Positions 9,476 through 20,927 of a stretch of 64,000 nucleotides of DNA are shown in pieces. This DNA comes from Yponomeuta sedellus (lineage: Eukaryota; Arthropoda; Insecta; Lepidoptera; Yponomeutidae): positions 13,204,016-13,268,015 of the forward strand of contig OW203734.1 in NCBI GenBank assembly GCA_934045075.1. Direction: 5' to 3'. The position numbers and the translations under genes were made by a program. Each line of letters opens with the position of its first letter. Position 1 is the stretch's first letter. Under the pieces are notes generated by a model that saw only the letters and a program-made list of their open reading frames with translations, searched no databases and had not been told where the DNA came from.

Positions 9476-10860
9476 AGACAAACATGTCATATGTATTCAC
9501 ATTCGTTTTCCTGAATAGATTCAGCATTGCGGTGCGTGAGCCGGTTGATTTCCTAAATGCTTTTAGGGTTTACGTTTTTGCCAGGTGCGTAGTTTTTTCT
9601 TTGTAACCTACCTTTGAACTACCAACTGAAGTTTATTTTTTAGGCTACTTGTATGAAACTTTACTTTCCAAAATTGTAATTAAAGTTATTTTTCTTATTC
9701 ATAGTATTTTTTAATGATTCGCGATACTCATAAATCGCGAATCGCGATTAAACCCGTTTAATGTGTAACTATTTCATATTCATTTTTATTGTGCACTAAA
9801 AACAATCACAGTGATAGCAGCTGCAATAGAAAAAGTGTAAGGACACGTAATGCTCCTAAAATAATGCACGTAGATTCGTAATATGTATAATTCCATCTCC
9901 AATACGACAAAAAAGCTCATAAAATTCAAAAACTGTGTTGCTTTGTTTTTTTAACTTTAAAAATGCTTTGTTACGTTGAACTTACGATACGATTTGTGGT
10001 CATAATCATTCCTATTACCCAGTTTATTCATCCAAAGGCTAACTGTGACCAACACGTCATCCATAACGTCTTTCTGCACTGCCTTCAACTCACTCGCTCG
10101 GATTAGTCATGTCCGTTTCAACCGTTCCCAGAATTGAACTTAACCGTCCATCTGTCCGGTCAAATAAAGTCATCATAGAAACATTTCACACGCCACCTAT
10201 GAGATGACTAAAAAATTTACATATAATGCGAATCACTGCAGAAAAATCTGTGTCCATCCGTTCGGCAGTTGAGTCAGGCTCGGGATAGTTTCTTGGTAAA
10301 AAAGGGGTAAACGTTTGTACGCTTTGTAAACGTTTAATTTTAGACCACCGTGATACATTTTATTAGTAAGCCTATCCGTATTCCGGTTTTGATGGTTTCA
10401 GGAAAAAATTAAATACTAATTAAAGATTTACAGTTCCAGAGTTTGGTGATTGCTGGAGTTGACTTCTATTTCAGTACGAACTGTAATTCTTTAAACATTA
10501 GTTAACTTATTCCATTTTACATTAAATTTAATTATTTTATCTAGCATTAAAATGTTAAAATTACTTTGCTGAATTCCGCCAAAAATCCCACAAGCACCAT
10601 GCGGTTAGCTAATGCACCGCCCTCCCTCCCACTTTTTCAAGCAGAAGCAAGACACGAACACACCACCACCGACACCAATACTTGTGTGAGAAAACATTTT
10701 ATCTATATCATCGAAATATTTTTAATACTGCGATCGTGGACAGACTGAGGCCGTGAAATATAAATAGTTAACAAAAATATATATACATTTTCTAACATAG
10801 TCATAGAAACCTACACTTTAAGGGCTACGATTGATTTAAATACCTAAATGTATTATTAGA
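9476..10860. other. unassigned AT-rich DNA
   Basis: A fragment at 9722-9768 (GATTCGCGATACTCATAAAT, AACCCGTTTAATGTGTAAC) belongs with the pieces at 6602 and 49877. The rest shows no recognised family and no convincing frame; the 60-codon frame at 10566 has no known domain. Confidence 0.35.
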
Positions 10861-11283
10861 AGCGCTCGTAGCCTAGTCCAACTGAGTGATTGGAAACAAT
10901 CACTTGAGTTAAGCAACAACAGCTGCGGTCAGGTGCAGGATAGGTGACCGTCCCGTGACTACCGCTAGTGGCATTTTTTCCGAGTGTTTCCATGCTTCGC
11001 AAGTCACGCTAAGCCGTCGGTGCCGGATTTCGTGTAATGGCAGTCTTCCCAGGTGGTTCCCCTAGGGGAGACACCATGGGAGACATAAGACCGGGTTCGT
11101 CATTAAGCCATGTCAGAGGCCTCATGGGCCGCTTGATTGACTTCTGACAGTAAGGCCCGCCACTGTCTTACAACCCTTCACCAACCCGGACTTGGCCCCC
11201 GTGGTGGAGTATGGCCTAACCTTCCTGCGATGCAGGATAAGACCTTTGCCCCACAGTGGGGACGTAAAAAAGGTGTTGATATA
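10861..11283 (+). mobile_element. S5 SINE (5S-rRNA-derived head), full length with an internal insertion
   Basis: The head GAGTTAAGCAACAACAGCTG and GGATAGGTGACCG resemble the box A and box C promoter of 5S rRNA (GTTAAGCAAC; GGATGGGTGACCG). The body follows: GTGCCGG, CATGTCAGAGGCC, CCAACCCGGACTTGGCCCC, then CCCCACAGTGGGGAC and GTTGATAT. About 60 bases at 11040-11100 are not found in other copies. SINEs of this class are transcribed by RNA polymerase III and copied by a LINE. Confidence 0.8.
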
Positions 11284-12734
11284 GAGTGTATTATTATGAT
11301 AAAATAGAAGAAGACATTTTAAATGACTTCAAACCCGCGACATCGTAGATTAACCAAGGGTAGAAAGTCATTTAGCCGTGTTAAACACTCAACTTTTCAT
11401 TTCGAATATGAGGAAAATGAAAATTCTAATCTTAATATTAAAATCATAAGCACGGATGTAAATACATCCGTGATCTTAGCATATAAGATTATAACGTTTT
11501 TTTTTTATTCTGTCACAGTTACATATAACAGATTAGTATCCCGCCAATTTATGTCGACTTTTTAAATTTTAAATATGAACTACTCATCGCGTAATTGTTG
11601 TGGCTTATTCCGCTCAAAGAAGTTTGCGCTAAGTTCACACTGGCTGCTTGGAAACTCACATTTTTTTTTAATTAGTTTTCTTTTACGTAAAACTATTCGC
11701 AGCTGACAGTAGTTCTACTTTTAAAATTCATTTCGGCCCTTAGATGGGAAGTAATTTGAATGAGTTTTTCCCTCCCTATGGAGAGAAGCAGCATTTTCCA
11801 CCCAATAATCAGATCAAAACAACACTGCTTTCCGAGTATAAGAAAAGAAAAATAGTTTTTTGTCTTCATCATCATCAGCCCACTGCTGGGTATGTGTCTC
11901 ACCCAGCAGAGAGAATACGCAAATGTTATTTCTCACGGTCCTTTACCATCCGCATCCACTGACTGTCCGCCGAGTCAACTGTATGCTATCTCTAAATAAT
12001 ATAATTTTTTTTCCTGTTGACTTTCAGTTTCTGACAGATTTGGCCATTTCATTATGAAATGTCGGTGACGCATGGTAATGTAGGTCAAATGATTTGGGAT
12101 TCTTTTGTCTTGGACACCTTTAACATTGAGGCCACAGGAAGTTAAAATTTTTAGGCACACGAAACGTATTTATGATTTGTTTATTACTAATTAGGAACCA
12201 ACGTTGAAAGACCGTGGTTTTAAATTCCTGAAACCTTTACATTAGAGGGTTTCAAAAAGTTTTTTTTTCATGTTTATAGGTATCGAAATATCAATTTATA
12301 TATAATTATTTTAAGAAATTGATGCTTAAGGACCTCTACAAAAGTCGCAGGCTCATGTAAATATTTTTTTACGAACCAGAAAAACAATAAATTAGTGTGT
12401 CAAAATAAAAAAAAACGTAAAAAATACAAAAATTGCCGTAAAATGGGAAATTCTAATTGTCGTTTCAGAAACTGCACATTAATTGTACAAAAAATTTACA
12501 GGTTTTAATGACTTGCCATTAACTTTTTAAATTAACGATCACATTTACAATGTACCCCCATTTAACGTTCTTAATCATCGCGATTATTACTTACGTAAAC
12601 TTAACTACCCTAATTCTCTACGTTTACTTTATAAATATTCACGATTGAACCCTTAAATCAGTGTAATTGAATCCTGTAATCCATTCACTGGATGTGCTAT
12701 TCTAATATTTTTTTTAGTCTTTTTTACACATAAC
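11284..12734. other. unassigned AT-rich DNA
   Basis: A short LINE-end-like piece, CATCATCATCAGCCCACTGC with TGGGTATGTGTC, lies at 11868-11905. The rest shows homopolymer runs and no recognised frame or repeat. Confidence 0.35.
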
Positions 12735-12866
12735 ATTTACATACAAGCACATACATTGCTTCTGGCCCCACACTAAGATACCCTGTGCCGTGCGAACCAG
12801 AAACAACGACATCACAAACATGAAAACATACAAGACCTGGGCTTTTTTTTTTCCCCAGCCGGTACT
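12735..12866 (-). repeat. dispersed repeat H
   Basis: Minus-strand match to 60120-60250: both carry CCAGGTCTT, TGTGATGTCGTTGTTTCTGG, AGGGTATC and GGGGCCAGAAGCAATGTATG. Probably a LINE or SINE tail. Confidence 0.6.
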
Positions 12867-12969
12867 TCACCCAGGTATTAACCTGAACCAGTTACACAGA
12901 AATAAGGAAATGACGTCAGCGGCGCGGGATTTTACTTTGACCTTTGATTCTACGTAATGACATGTTTTA

Positions 12970-13165
12970 GCGACCAGTGGAACATTCACTAACACTAGAC
13001 GGGTGAAGGGATCACTTGGACGCTGGAGTGCTTGGGCCTTTTTTTTAAATGTAGTAGTCTTGCCAAGCACCTATAAAATCCTAACAGCTTAGTCGGCCTA
13101 GCCCACAACAAAATCAAGTCAATACGTGCGTAGCCAACTAACTGCGGGTTTCCTCACGATGTTTT
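12970..13165 (-). repeat. dispersed repeat G
   Basis: Plus-strand view: ACCAGTGG, ACACTAGACGGGTGAAGGGA, GCCAAGCACCTATA, CTGACAGCTTAGTCGGCC-like block, then GGGTTTCCTCACGATG. Other copies are at 19755 and 30765. The GTTTCCTCACGATG end is shared with LB, so the two may be copied by the same LINE. Confidence 0.6.
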
Positions 13166-13852
13166 TCTTCATGTTATCCTATGATACATTGTAACATTGA
13201 ATATAAACAAAGTCATAAGTACAGGCCCGTACAAGGTATCGAAACTGGGAATCTCGCTTCCGAGTCCAATGTTCTACGCAATGGGCTACCACTGCTTAGC
13301 GGCTGTAGTCCTGTGGTGATATAGAGCCAATGTAAACAGACTATTATTTCCCGCAACAACCCTATTTATAGTGAGAATCGATTTTTCCCTACCTTCATTC
13401 ACCTGATGAGTCAGGGACCTCACAGGTCGGCGTTATGCAAAACCGCACCATTTATAACTCGGGAAGGTCGAATACATACACTGCGTATATTCAGAAGGTT
13501 TACTTAAGTGGACTTTTAATGTATAAAGGTGTAAGATATTACAAAAGCTGTAATGCCATACATCCGCCTTTTTTCCATCTCTATCTCTCTCGGTGCCCTC
13601 TACTTATTTATATAAACGCTATTATCAAACATTCCTCAGAGGCTGTTTAATTACCCTGCGGTAAAGGGCAAAACGTAACCACAGCAAAAATGAATCAACT
13701 ACCTCTGATGAGTGTTCTAGATGTCTTATATATAAGGTCATCTGCCTCAAATAATCGCTTTCTGGAAGTAGTTTGATTATTAATGATGCCCGGGGAAATA
13801 GTTTTTAGGTTTCGCAATATGTCATTATTTCATCTATACATCTTATTATACT
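13166..13852. other. unassigned DNA with possible LB remnant
   Basis: The stretch at 13166-13300 continues from repeat G with a tRNA-like CGAAACTGGGAATCTCG. The rest up to 13852 has no recognised family. The 71-codon frame at 13435 is unsupported. Confidence 0.3.
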
Positions 13853-14156
13853 ATTTTTATTTTTAATGCACAAACCCGTGCTAAGGACAAATTTAAAAAC
13901 ATATTTAGAGGCTAGAAATTTCACCCATGCCGGGATTCGAACCCGCAACCTCTGGCTATCCGTGCCAGCGCTCTACCAATTGAGCCAATGGGCGACTCAC
14001 CGGCATCAGTGAAATTTCGAACCTCTTTACACTATTCTCTGTATTACGTACAGGCAGCGACATCTGGCTTAAGCAAATTGCATCACTTACAGCCCCGACT
14101 ACCTACTTTGCAGTTAGGTTTTACATCGGAACGATATCACTGTACCCGCATGATTA
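13853..14156 (-). mobile_element. TC repeat, near-full copy
   Basis: Plus-strand view: AATGCACAAACCCGTGCTAA, ATATTTAGAGGC, GGGATTCGAACCCG, TGAGCCAATGGGCGAC, GAAATTTCGAACCTCTTTAC, GTATTACGTACAGGCAGCGA, ACATCGGAACGATATC. The tRNA-like core is flanked by about 150 non-tRNA bases upstream. Confidence 0.8.
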
Positions 14157-14165
14157 TACAATTTT

Positions 14166-14320
14166 TTTTTATTTTCAATGCACTAACCCGTGCTAAGGAC
14201 AAATTTAAAAACCTATTTAGAGGCTAAAAATTTCACCCATGCTGGGATTCGAACCCGCAACCTCTGCCATATAGCCAGATAGCCAGAGGTGGCGGGTTTT
14301 AGCCTCTAAATAGGTTTTCA
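14166..14320. mobile_element. TC repeat fold-back pair, truncated
   Basis: A minus-strand TC 3' half (14166-14267) runs directly into a plus-strand TC 3' half (14268-14320) at CCATATAGCCAGATAGCCAG. Both halves end in the family's ACCTATTTAGAGGC block. It lies 10 bases from the previous TC copy. Confidence 0.7.
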
Positions 14321-14329
14321 AGTTATTTT

Positions 14330-14600
14330 TATAATAGAATAGAATAGAATAGAAAAACATTTATTCAAATACCACAACACACATAAAAACTTAAAAATAA
14401 TAACATGGCCAGTAAAAGAACACACTTCAGGTAAGAAATACCAATAATTACAGTAATTTAATAAAATAAATGCATACAGACAAAGTGAGCTTAGCTGGTG
14501 GAGGAGCTGTGTGTCATGGTATCAGAAAAGGTTCTAGACTCAGCATACGTCCCAGGTTGTCAGTGGACAACCAGTGACGCTAGTATTCTGCTAGAACCTG
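14330..14600 (-). repeat. LINE-type 3' end with a (TTCTA)n tail
   Basis: On the minus strand it ends TTGAATAAATG then TTCTATTCTATTC, giving AATAAA plus a five-base tandem repeat. The preceding 230 bases contain no frame. This is the expected form of a non-LTR retrotransposon 3' UTR; the clade is not determined. Confidence 0.55.
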
Positions 14601-15139
14601 TTTAAGTGACGTACGAACAATCAACGCAAGCATTTGTAATAGAGAACCAAAAATACCTGTCTACATTAAAGCAGTGTTGAAATTTATAAATGTATGGTAA
14701 ATTGGTAGCACGATAGATTATAATTCTTAAGAATGAAATAGACAATAAATTATTTCGTTATTATTATATGGGACAACAACTCAGGAAATAGGACACAGAT
14801 TAATTAATTGTTTCATATAGATAAAGTCGAGCGTTGTGATGAGAGTGTTTTCAGCGCAGGGGATAAATATAAAATAAATCAGATGAAACAAGTGTTATTG
14901 GAGCGCACTGGGGTGTATTTCTTTTTTACTTGTTTTGACTTTGTTTATCGTTAATTTAAAATTGTTATCTTATGTCACCTTATTTTTTTGTATGGACAGT
15001 AGATAATTTTTTAGATCATTTCCACAAAATACAGATTTTCATATAAAAAAACCCTTACTGAAACCTGAAAGGTGAGTTACTCTCTGAATTCAAAATTACC
15101 TTACAAAGTACTGTATTGTCCGCGTCGGGCGTGCGGGGT
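14601..15139. other. unassigned AT-rich DNA
   Basis: No recognised family, frame or hairpin of note. Confidence 0.3.
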
Positions 15140-15212
15140 AATTAAATACATACTCTCTCTCTGAGAGAAGGCCTGTGCCCTGCAGTGGGAAGTACGTGGC
15201 TACATAAAAAAA
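15140..15212 (+). repeat. LB repeat, 3' end
   Basis: GTGCGGGGTAATTAAATACA, CTCTCTGAGAGAAGGCCTG, TGCCCTGCAGTGGGAAG and GGCTACAT are the LB terminal blocks; 5'-truncated, as expected for reverse-transcribed copies. Confidence 0.75.
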
Positions 15213-16089
15213 TTATAAATTCAAATATAATACAAACGGTTTTGGCAGCCAATTACATCACGAAAGTAACGTTTCAGTATCTATCAGGGTACCAGATTGA
15301 ATACAAAGGTCTCGCTAAACCAGCTGGTATCAGTTGCTCTATACTGTTGTTGAAATGTTGAATCACGCGAGTTCGATTTCGTTCGGCTTATTCATATGGA
15401 AACTGTAATAAAAGGATACGATTGCGATCGTCCCTGTTGTGTGTATTTCAAAGCAATTTCTGCGGAGCTTTTGATTTGAGGATTCGAGTGATACAGAGGA
15501 ATATTGTGCTGTTGTGGATTTTGCAATATTTTAAGCAAAGAAGCCTATTTGCAGGACAGCTATAAGATCTATAACATCTTATTTCTTATGTAATTTCCTA
15601 TTTAACGTTTCGGGTGCAATAAAGTATAACAATTGTGTTAAAAATCGCTATATTTCGTTTTGAATACCAATAATTAATTTGTTATTAACCATAATTAATT
15701 ATAGTACTAATGTCGTTTACATTTGTTTCTTGTTATAATTGATTGTGTTATAGCCTCAGATCACAAAAAGAAGGTTATAGCAAAACCTGAATAGTTCCCC
15801 AGAATAAATGTTTGTTATACTTGTAAAAAAGAAGAAAATTAGCTGTCTAGAGCAGAATGTTCAGGTTTTTATGATGGTCAAGATTGAGGAAGGGAGGTTT
15901 GTTGGGAGAAGGAGGTAGTGACGGCACGGAAGAATTAGGGAACGGACGAATGTAACCAGCATTGAAAAGCGGTTTCGCTTGGCAAGCAACGAAGTCGAAG
16001 CCCAGCTGACGCCCAACCTTAGAGAGGACAGGAAGAACGGGAAACGTCCATAATTCAAACCAAATCCAGTACTATATTTTTTATATGTA
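15213..16089. other. unassigned DNA
   Basis: No described family. A 131-codon minus frame (15861-16256) overlaps the following LB copy at its start, so its length is partly due to repeat sequence; its remaining 15861-16060 part has no domain I recognise. Confidence 0.35.
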
Positions 16090-16235
16090 GTCTGTATACG
16101 TTCCACTGCAGTATAAAGCGGCCTTCTCTCAAAAAGAGAGATAGAGTATAGACTTGATAAGCAGGTATGCCTAACGCGGATTGGCAATTTCAGGCGCTGA
16201 AGTTTTTGAACACCGCAGACACTCAGTAAATAAAA
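16090..16235 (-). repeat. LB repeat, 3' half
   Basis: Plus-strand view: ACGTTCCACTGCAGTATA, GGCCTTCTCTCAAAAAGAGA, GGCAATTTCAGGCGCTGAAG. It is followed by an (AC)n run at 16247-16259. Confidence 0.7.
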
Positions 16236-16257
16236 GTTTAAAATACACACACACACA

Positions 16258-16345
16258 CAAACTCACGCCTGTATCCCGGAGGGGTAGGCAGTGACCAGGG
16301 TCTGTCACTTGCTACGATCTTGTCCTTTGTTAATACGTCCCCTCT
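16258..16345 (+). repeat. LB repeat, 5' end only
   Basis: ACTCACGCCTGTATCCCGGA, GGGTAGGCAGTGACCAGGG and CACTTGCTACGATC match the LB start at 8062 and 49310. Confidence 0.65.
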
Positions 16346-16358
16346 TTGGTCGAAGATT

Positions 16359-16460
16359 CGATATAAATCCTTCTATGTCCCCACTGCTGGGGCACAGGTC
16401 TCTTCGTGCGTGGCAGGAAGGTTAGGCCATACTCCACCACGGAGGTCAAGTCCGGGTTGG
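16359..16460 (-). mobile_element. S5 SINE, 3' end only
   Basis: Plus-strand view: ATGTCCCCACTGCTGGGGC, GGAAGGTTAGGCCATACTCC and AAGTCCGGGTTGG. 5'-truncated; lies beside LB pieces at 16258 and 16495 in the opposite orientation, which suggests it inserted into an LB copy. Confidence 0.7.
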
Positions 16461-16494
16461 AGAAAAATACGATTTTAAACTTCAACCAAAGCCG

Positions 16495-16540
16495 TTAGTG
16501 CCGGTCTCTGCCTACCCCTCTGGGATACAGGCGTGAGAAT
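16495..16540 (-). repeat. LB repeat, 5' end, minus
   Basis: GGTCTCTGCCTACCCCTCTG then GGATACAGGCGTGAG is the reverse complement of the LB start. A similar scrap lies at 36774-36800. Confidence 0.65.
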
Positions 16541-16667
16541 ATGAATGTATGATATTGATACCACGTTTGAGGCTGTATGTCCATGCAGGACAAGTGGTTG
16601 TTGCGTGTAAGTTATTACTATTCTTAGGTTCTACTAAGTTTGTGCTATTTTTAAATACTGCGATTGC

Positions 16668-16900
16668 AACCCTATATGTCCCCACTGCTGGGGCACGGGT
16701 CTCTTCCTGCATTGCAGGAAGGTTAGGCCATACTCCACCACGGGGACCAAGTCCGGGTTGGGGGAGGTTTGTAAGACGGTGGCGGGCCTTACTGTCAGAA
16801 GTTGTCAAGCCGCCCATAAGGCCTCTGACATGGCTTAACGACTGTCATTACATGACAGCCGGCACCCATGGCTTAACGTGCCCTGCGAAGCACGGAAGCT
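16668..16900 (-). mobile_element. S5 SINE, 5'-truncated
   Basis: Contains the S5 body from ACCCTATATGTCCCCACTGC to TTAACGTGCCCTGCGAAGC, but stops before the 5S-like head. The 119-codon plus frame and 101-codon minus frame here are SINE sequence, not genes. Confidence 0.8.
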
Positions 16901-17151
16901 ATTTTTGAATACTACTGTAGGTTAAATATTGGCCTTATAATTTACTTAAAATAAGCAACATAATAACTTAAAAGCACGTTACATTCAAGTATACATTAGC
17001 ACAGTGGAACGATCGATGTTATGCAAAACGCAAACACTTTTAACCTCCGAAGGTCACCTGACCGGTGACTCACTCAAGCTACTGAGGCGCTTATACCGCG
17101 ATTATATCTCTAAAAGGCCACCGAAATAGCTCTGTATTACGCTCAATGGAA

Positions 17152-17413
17152 TCCTTACTAATATTATGAACGCGAAAGTTTGTAAGTATTGAATATTTGT
17201 AAGGAATATTTGTTCTTACTCTTTCACGTAAAATCTACTGAATGGATTTTAATGAAAATTTTCAATAGTACAACTTATATATCAGAATAACACACAGGCT
17301 AAAATTTATAAAGATATTGTGTGAATTTTCCAATATATGACGATAAGTGTCAAGTACGTATGAAAAAATGTACCCGATAATCCTGCTAAGTAGAAGTCGC
17401 GGGCACCAGCTGG
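17152..17413 (+). mobile_element. HE2 Helitron-like element
   Basis: Preceded by A, starts TCCTTACTAATATTATGAAC, contains CGCGAAAGTTTGTAAG, CTCTTTCACGTAAAA, CTACTGAATGGATTTTAATG and AGAAGTCGCGGGCACCAG, and ends CTGG followed by T. An A-to-T insertion point, TC start and CTRR end match Helitrons. Non-coding; would rely on an autonomous relative. Confidence 0.7.
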
Positions 17414-17669
17414 TCTGAAATAAAACAATGTTTGGACAGCAAAAAAACGAACGAGGTAAGGCGAACTTGCGAAAATTCTTAACTTAATATTTGTGGGTTT
17501 TGACTGATTTTTTTCATAGGAATATTATGTTTGATAATGTAAGTACAAAGTTTTTTTTGTTTAAATTGTTTCAGACATACTTTTTGTAACTGTATTTGTG
17601 ACTAGTTTCAAGGCTTAACTTCTACCCTATGATAATATCATAATCCATGTATGTTAGCGCAATAGTCTC

Positions 17670-17930
17670 TACAGTCTATTTATTCTTACTTGTCCAATTT
17701 AGTAAACAAGATTCTACCCTTAATCTGTGTCTTTTTAGTCCAAAATTGCCATATTTCTATAAATGAAGTAACCTGGAACACTCTTTTAGATAACACGCTG
17801 CCAATTTTATAAACATAGTTCATGATAGTTCATATATTTGCGAGAAAATGTTTGATTTAGGCATCTAATCTCAATTTTAAGGTTAGAATCTTGTTTACTA
17901 AATTGGACAAGTAAGAATAAATAGACTGTA
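17670..17930. mobile_element. Tc1/mariner-type MITE, 261 bp
   Basis: TACAGTCTATTTATTCTTAC and its reverse complement bound the element, with inverted ends of about 53 bases (to GATTCTACCCTTA). Very similar to the copy at 39450-39700, from which it differs by a short internal duplication (GTTCATGATAGTTCATA). No frame. Confidence 0.85.
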
Positions 17931-18394
17931 TGTGGTAATTGCCCGTGCGTAATTCTAAATCGCAGAAAACTCAATTAATCATCATGCTTGCCTTAATTTG
18001 GGCTTAAAATAAGTTTTTCTTTCGTAAAATTTACTTGATTTCGATATTGCAATACGTGGTTGTTTTAGTAGTCTCTTAAATGTATTTTTTTTTATATATC
18101 TGTTTTATGATCACGACTGAGGTTCTTGAAATTAAGTTGGAGAACATTCAACACCTATAAACACCAACGACACTTATGTGTGCGAATTCAGACGGCAAGT
18201 ATAGTGGTTCCCTATTCGTATGCGGCGCAATATTGACATGTCACTCTCCTGTACAATTTCCTGAGAAGCCCCAGTGCCCTCCATGGAACCGACCACAAAC
18301 CTTTGTGGTGTGGCTGATGTTAGGATAGTACAAGTATCAGCTTGCATTTCACAATTTTATTTTAAATCCTTTTCTGTGCGTGGTGCTCGCTTGT
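17931..18394. other. unassigned DNA
   Basis: No recognised family. The block at about 18180-18330 is GC-richer and precedes the LINE relic, so it may be upstream LINE sequence too decayed to read. Confidence 0.3.
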
Positions 18395-18519
18395 GGTCTC
18401 TCCAAATTTATCAGGGAGAGGCCATCTGTTGCTGTTTTCAAGGCAAAATTTAAAGAAGAAATAAGGAATTTGCATTCCTACTTTAATAAGTATATTTTTC
18501 ACTTCTCATGCTCTTAAAT
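18395..18519 (+). pseudogene. LINE reverse-transcriptase C-terminal relic
   Basis: From about 18399 one frame reads LSKFIRERPSVAVFKAKF and continues KEEIRNLHSYFN to a stop at 18517-18519. The IR-PSVAVFK pattern resembles the last residues of Jockey/CR1-like ORF2 proteins, in which a WN-LP-IR segment precedes a short F-K-LK stretch. Only about 40 residues remain, upstream frames are closed, and the clade is an inference. Confidence 0.5.
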
Positions 18520-19754
18520 TGCTTCGAAATTGCTTAAAATTAGACCTTGAGCAAAAATCGTATTTTAGTCTCTAGGGAAAATATATATACGTATTTTTGA
18601 TTTACAAAACACTTCACAACAGCCTATCATGACATTCATCGGCAGTTAATAGGAACGCTGGGTTTTTGATTGGTATGTATACTGTATTAATTATTAAGAC
18701 TTTATATTTGGTTTCAACCAATTAGAAAGCTCCGCGTATTAGAAAACGTAGTTCATTCCTATCGAATTATATTTTTATCATCATTTAGGTATATCAAGTG
18801 CCTGTCGACCGCCAGTAGCAACGAGTATATGCACGTCTCACCTAATATTTGCGCCTGCCAAAAAGTATGCAACCTCCTTGCTACTTGAAACTTATTCTTT
18901 TTGTATAATTTATCTTTTGTTTTGTCTTCTTGTAAACATATTTGCGCCAGCAACACGCTATTGTAATTAAAACAGTGATTCTATTGAAAAGTTGTCGTAT
19001 TTATTCTGCGCGGATTTGCAAAAGAGATAAATTTCGTCACCTAAAATGGATTGTTTTATTCCCTAGTCATACAATCTACTATTGAAACTCACCCAGATTA
19101 CAGGATGTATATCAATCTAATATCAGAGCAAGATCTACAGAGTACCTTTTGCGTGCAGCAAATGTTTATGGGGGGCGCAACTCGATACAAATAGCCGTGC
19201 TTTACTTTGCATAATATTGCCCTTCACCGTATGGGCTGGTTAACTTTATTGCATAAGCACGTCTGCTTTCCTTTCAGGTGAATCAGTGGTTAAAAATATC
19301 GTGTAAATTTAGATTGATTTCTACAGAATTCGCGGCTCAAATTTTCCTTCTCATGACTAATCTGTGTTCATTTAATAAATGCTATGCTTCTGTTTCCTGT
19401 ATAGCAAGTTCTAATGCGGTCTCAGAGCCGAATTCACAAAGTACTCTGAAATTGGAGTTCGCACCTGAGTGCGTTGTCAAGTTGTTGATTAGATTCGGAA
19501 ATCAGAAATTAAAAATTTATTTTAACGCAAAGGATTTACATTGTGTTTGCTGAATGTCAATGTGAAGTGTATGCTATTGTCTTCGGGCCGTGTTTGTAGT
19601 GAAGAAAAAGGCAGTGGAAACAAAACGCCTCTTTGACCATATTTCCTTGGAACGTCTTGGAACAGATTTTGTCGAATAGTATCTTGAAACGATTACTCAA
19701 AAACGAACTCAGAGGTAAAAAACTTTGCATCTACAAAATGAGATGATTTATCAC
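18520..19754. other. unassigned AT-rich DNA
   Basis: Includes a 91-codon plus frame (19278-19553) without a recognised domain. Sequence at about 19540-19570 (TTTGCTGAATGTCAATGTGA) resembles 30405-30430, a hint of a diverged dispersed repeat. Confidence 0.3.
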
Positions 19755-19890
19755 ATACATCGACTAGTGACACTATCACTCTCACTAGATGAGTAAAAGG
19801 ACCACTTGGACTCTGCAGTGTCTGGGACATTGTTTTTTTAAAAGGGTAGGCTTGCTCATCTCCTACACCACCCTGACAGCTTAGTCGGCC
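19755..19890 (-). repeat. dispersed repeat G, partial
   Basis: Shares CACTAGATGAGTAAAAGGAC, CCACTTGGACTCTGCAGTG, GTAGGCTTGC and CTGACAGCTTAGTCGGCC with copies at 12970 and 30765. Confidence 0.65.
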
Positions 19891-20925
19891 ATATTGAATC
19901 GTCAGAGGTAAAAGCGCTTTAATGCACGGTACTAATATTATTATTAGTTGAAAAATAAATAGCTTCAGAGGCGTGTAGGTATATACTTGCCAATTTCAGC
20001 GAGCGCCCCCTAAGAGGTTTGTTTTTATTATTTTGGATAGCATTTTAGCAAGATCCGGTACATTATAGTAGTTGTTCAAGATTTTGTAAGTCTCTGTTAG
20101 GTCACCTCGTTCTCTACGCTGTTCCGAAATTCCAAATATACGCAGCAATTATTGTACAGTCATTATACTGTGTAATAGAAAAGTTCTAAAAGCTTATGAA
20201 ATGTTAACGTTTAGTTTTGAAATAGAATTATCAGCCAACCAGTCATCTTAAGACTTTTTTAGCAAAATAAAGCTACCCGATTTGTGAGTGTCAGATGGAC
20301 GTTTATTATGCGAGAAGGAGACCCCTATGAGACAAGGATGTAAGCCTATTAGGTACGGATAGTGGTATTTATCTTCCCGTCCCTTGTCCCACCTTCGCAG
20401 TGACGTGGACACTTCGATTACGGGAAGAATGTAAACATGGATATTCTGCACTTTGGCCCTCTGAGAAAATACGCCGTCCTTTGTTTGGCTGCTGTGAAGC
20501 TAAGGGGAAAATATTCCTCAGTTGTCAGTTGAATGAAAGGATAGAGCGTGGTACAAAATAGAAAGGCTTGGAGACTTGACTTGGACTTGGTCCTAACTCG
20601 AATAGTGCAATGTTATTTCTGCAAAACCTTTTTTCAAACCAAACTAGGTGATTTGAAAACACATTTTTATTTAACGCGAATTTTCGGTTCAATGTATCAC
20701 AGGGCGGAAATGCTGTCTTATTATCTCAAAGCCGAATACTGTACTGGTACACGATTACTCAATGGTAATAATTGAATAACTTTGACATGGTTATATGGGT
20801 ATGGGCAGGAAGTAAATAATGATGCTATATAACTTATTAAGTCAGTTCTTGTAACAAAAATTCTAAAAAAATCCCATTTAAGGAATCTTCACTTGATTGA
20901 GTCAGTGTAAATATCGATCTGTGAG
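19891..20925. other. unassigned DNA
   Basis: No described repeat. A 75-codon frame at 20548 has no recognised domain. Confidence 0.3.
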
Positions 20926-20927
20926 TC

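Noticed and set aside
13400..13440. hammerhead ribozyme from CCTGATGAGTCAGGGACC
   Set aside because: The CTGATGA core is present but no GAAA follows a matching stem II, so the fold is incomplete.
15861..16256. 131-codon minus-strand gene
   Set aside because: Its first third is LB repeat sequence and no domain is recognised in the remainder.
16549..16908. 119-codon plus-strand gene and its 101-codon minus counterpart
   Set aside because: Both overlap the S5 SINE body, which is non-coding in every other copy.
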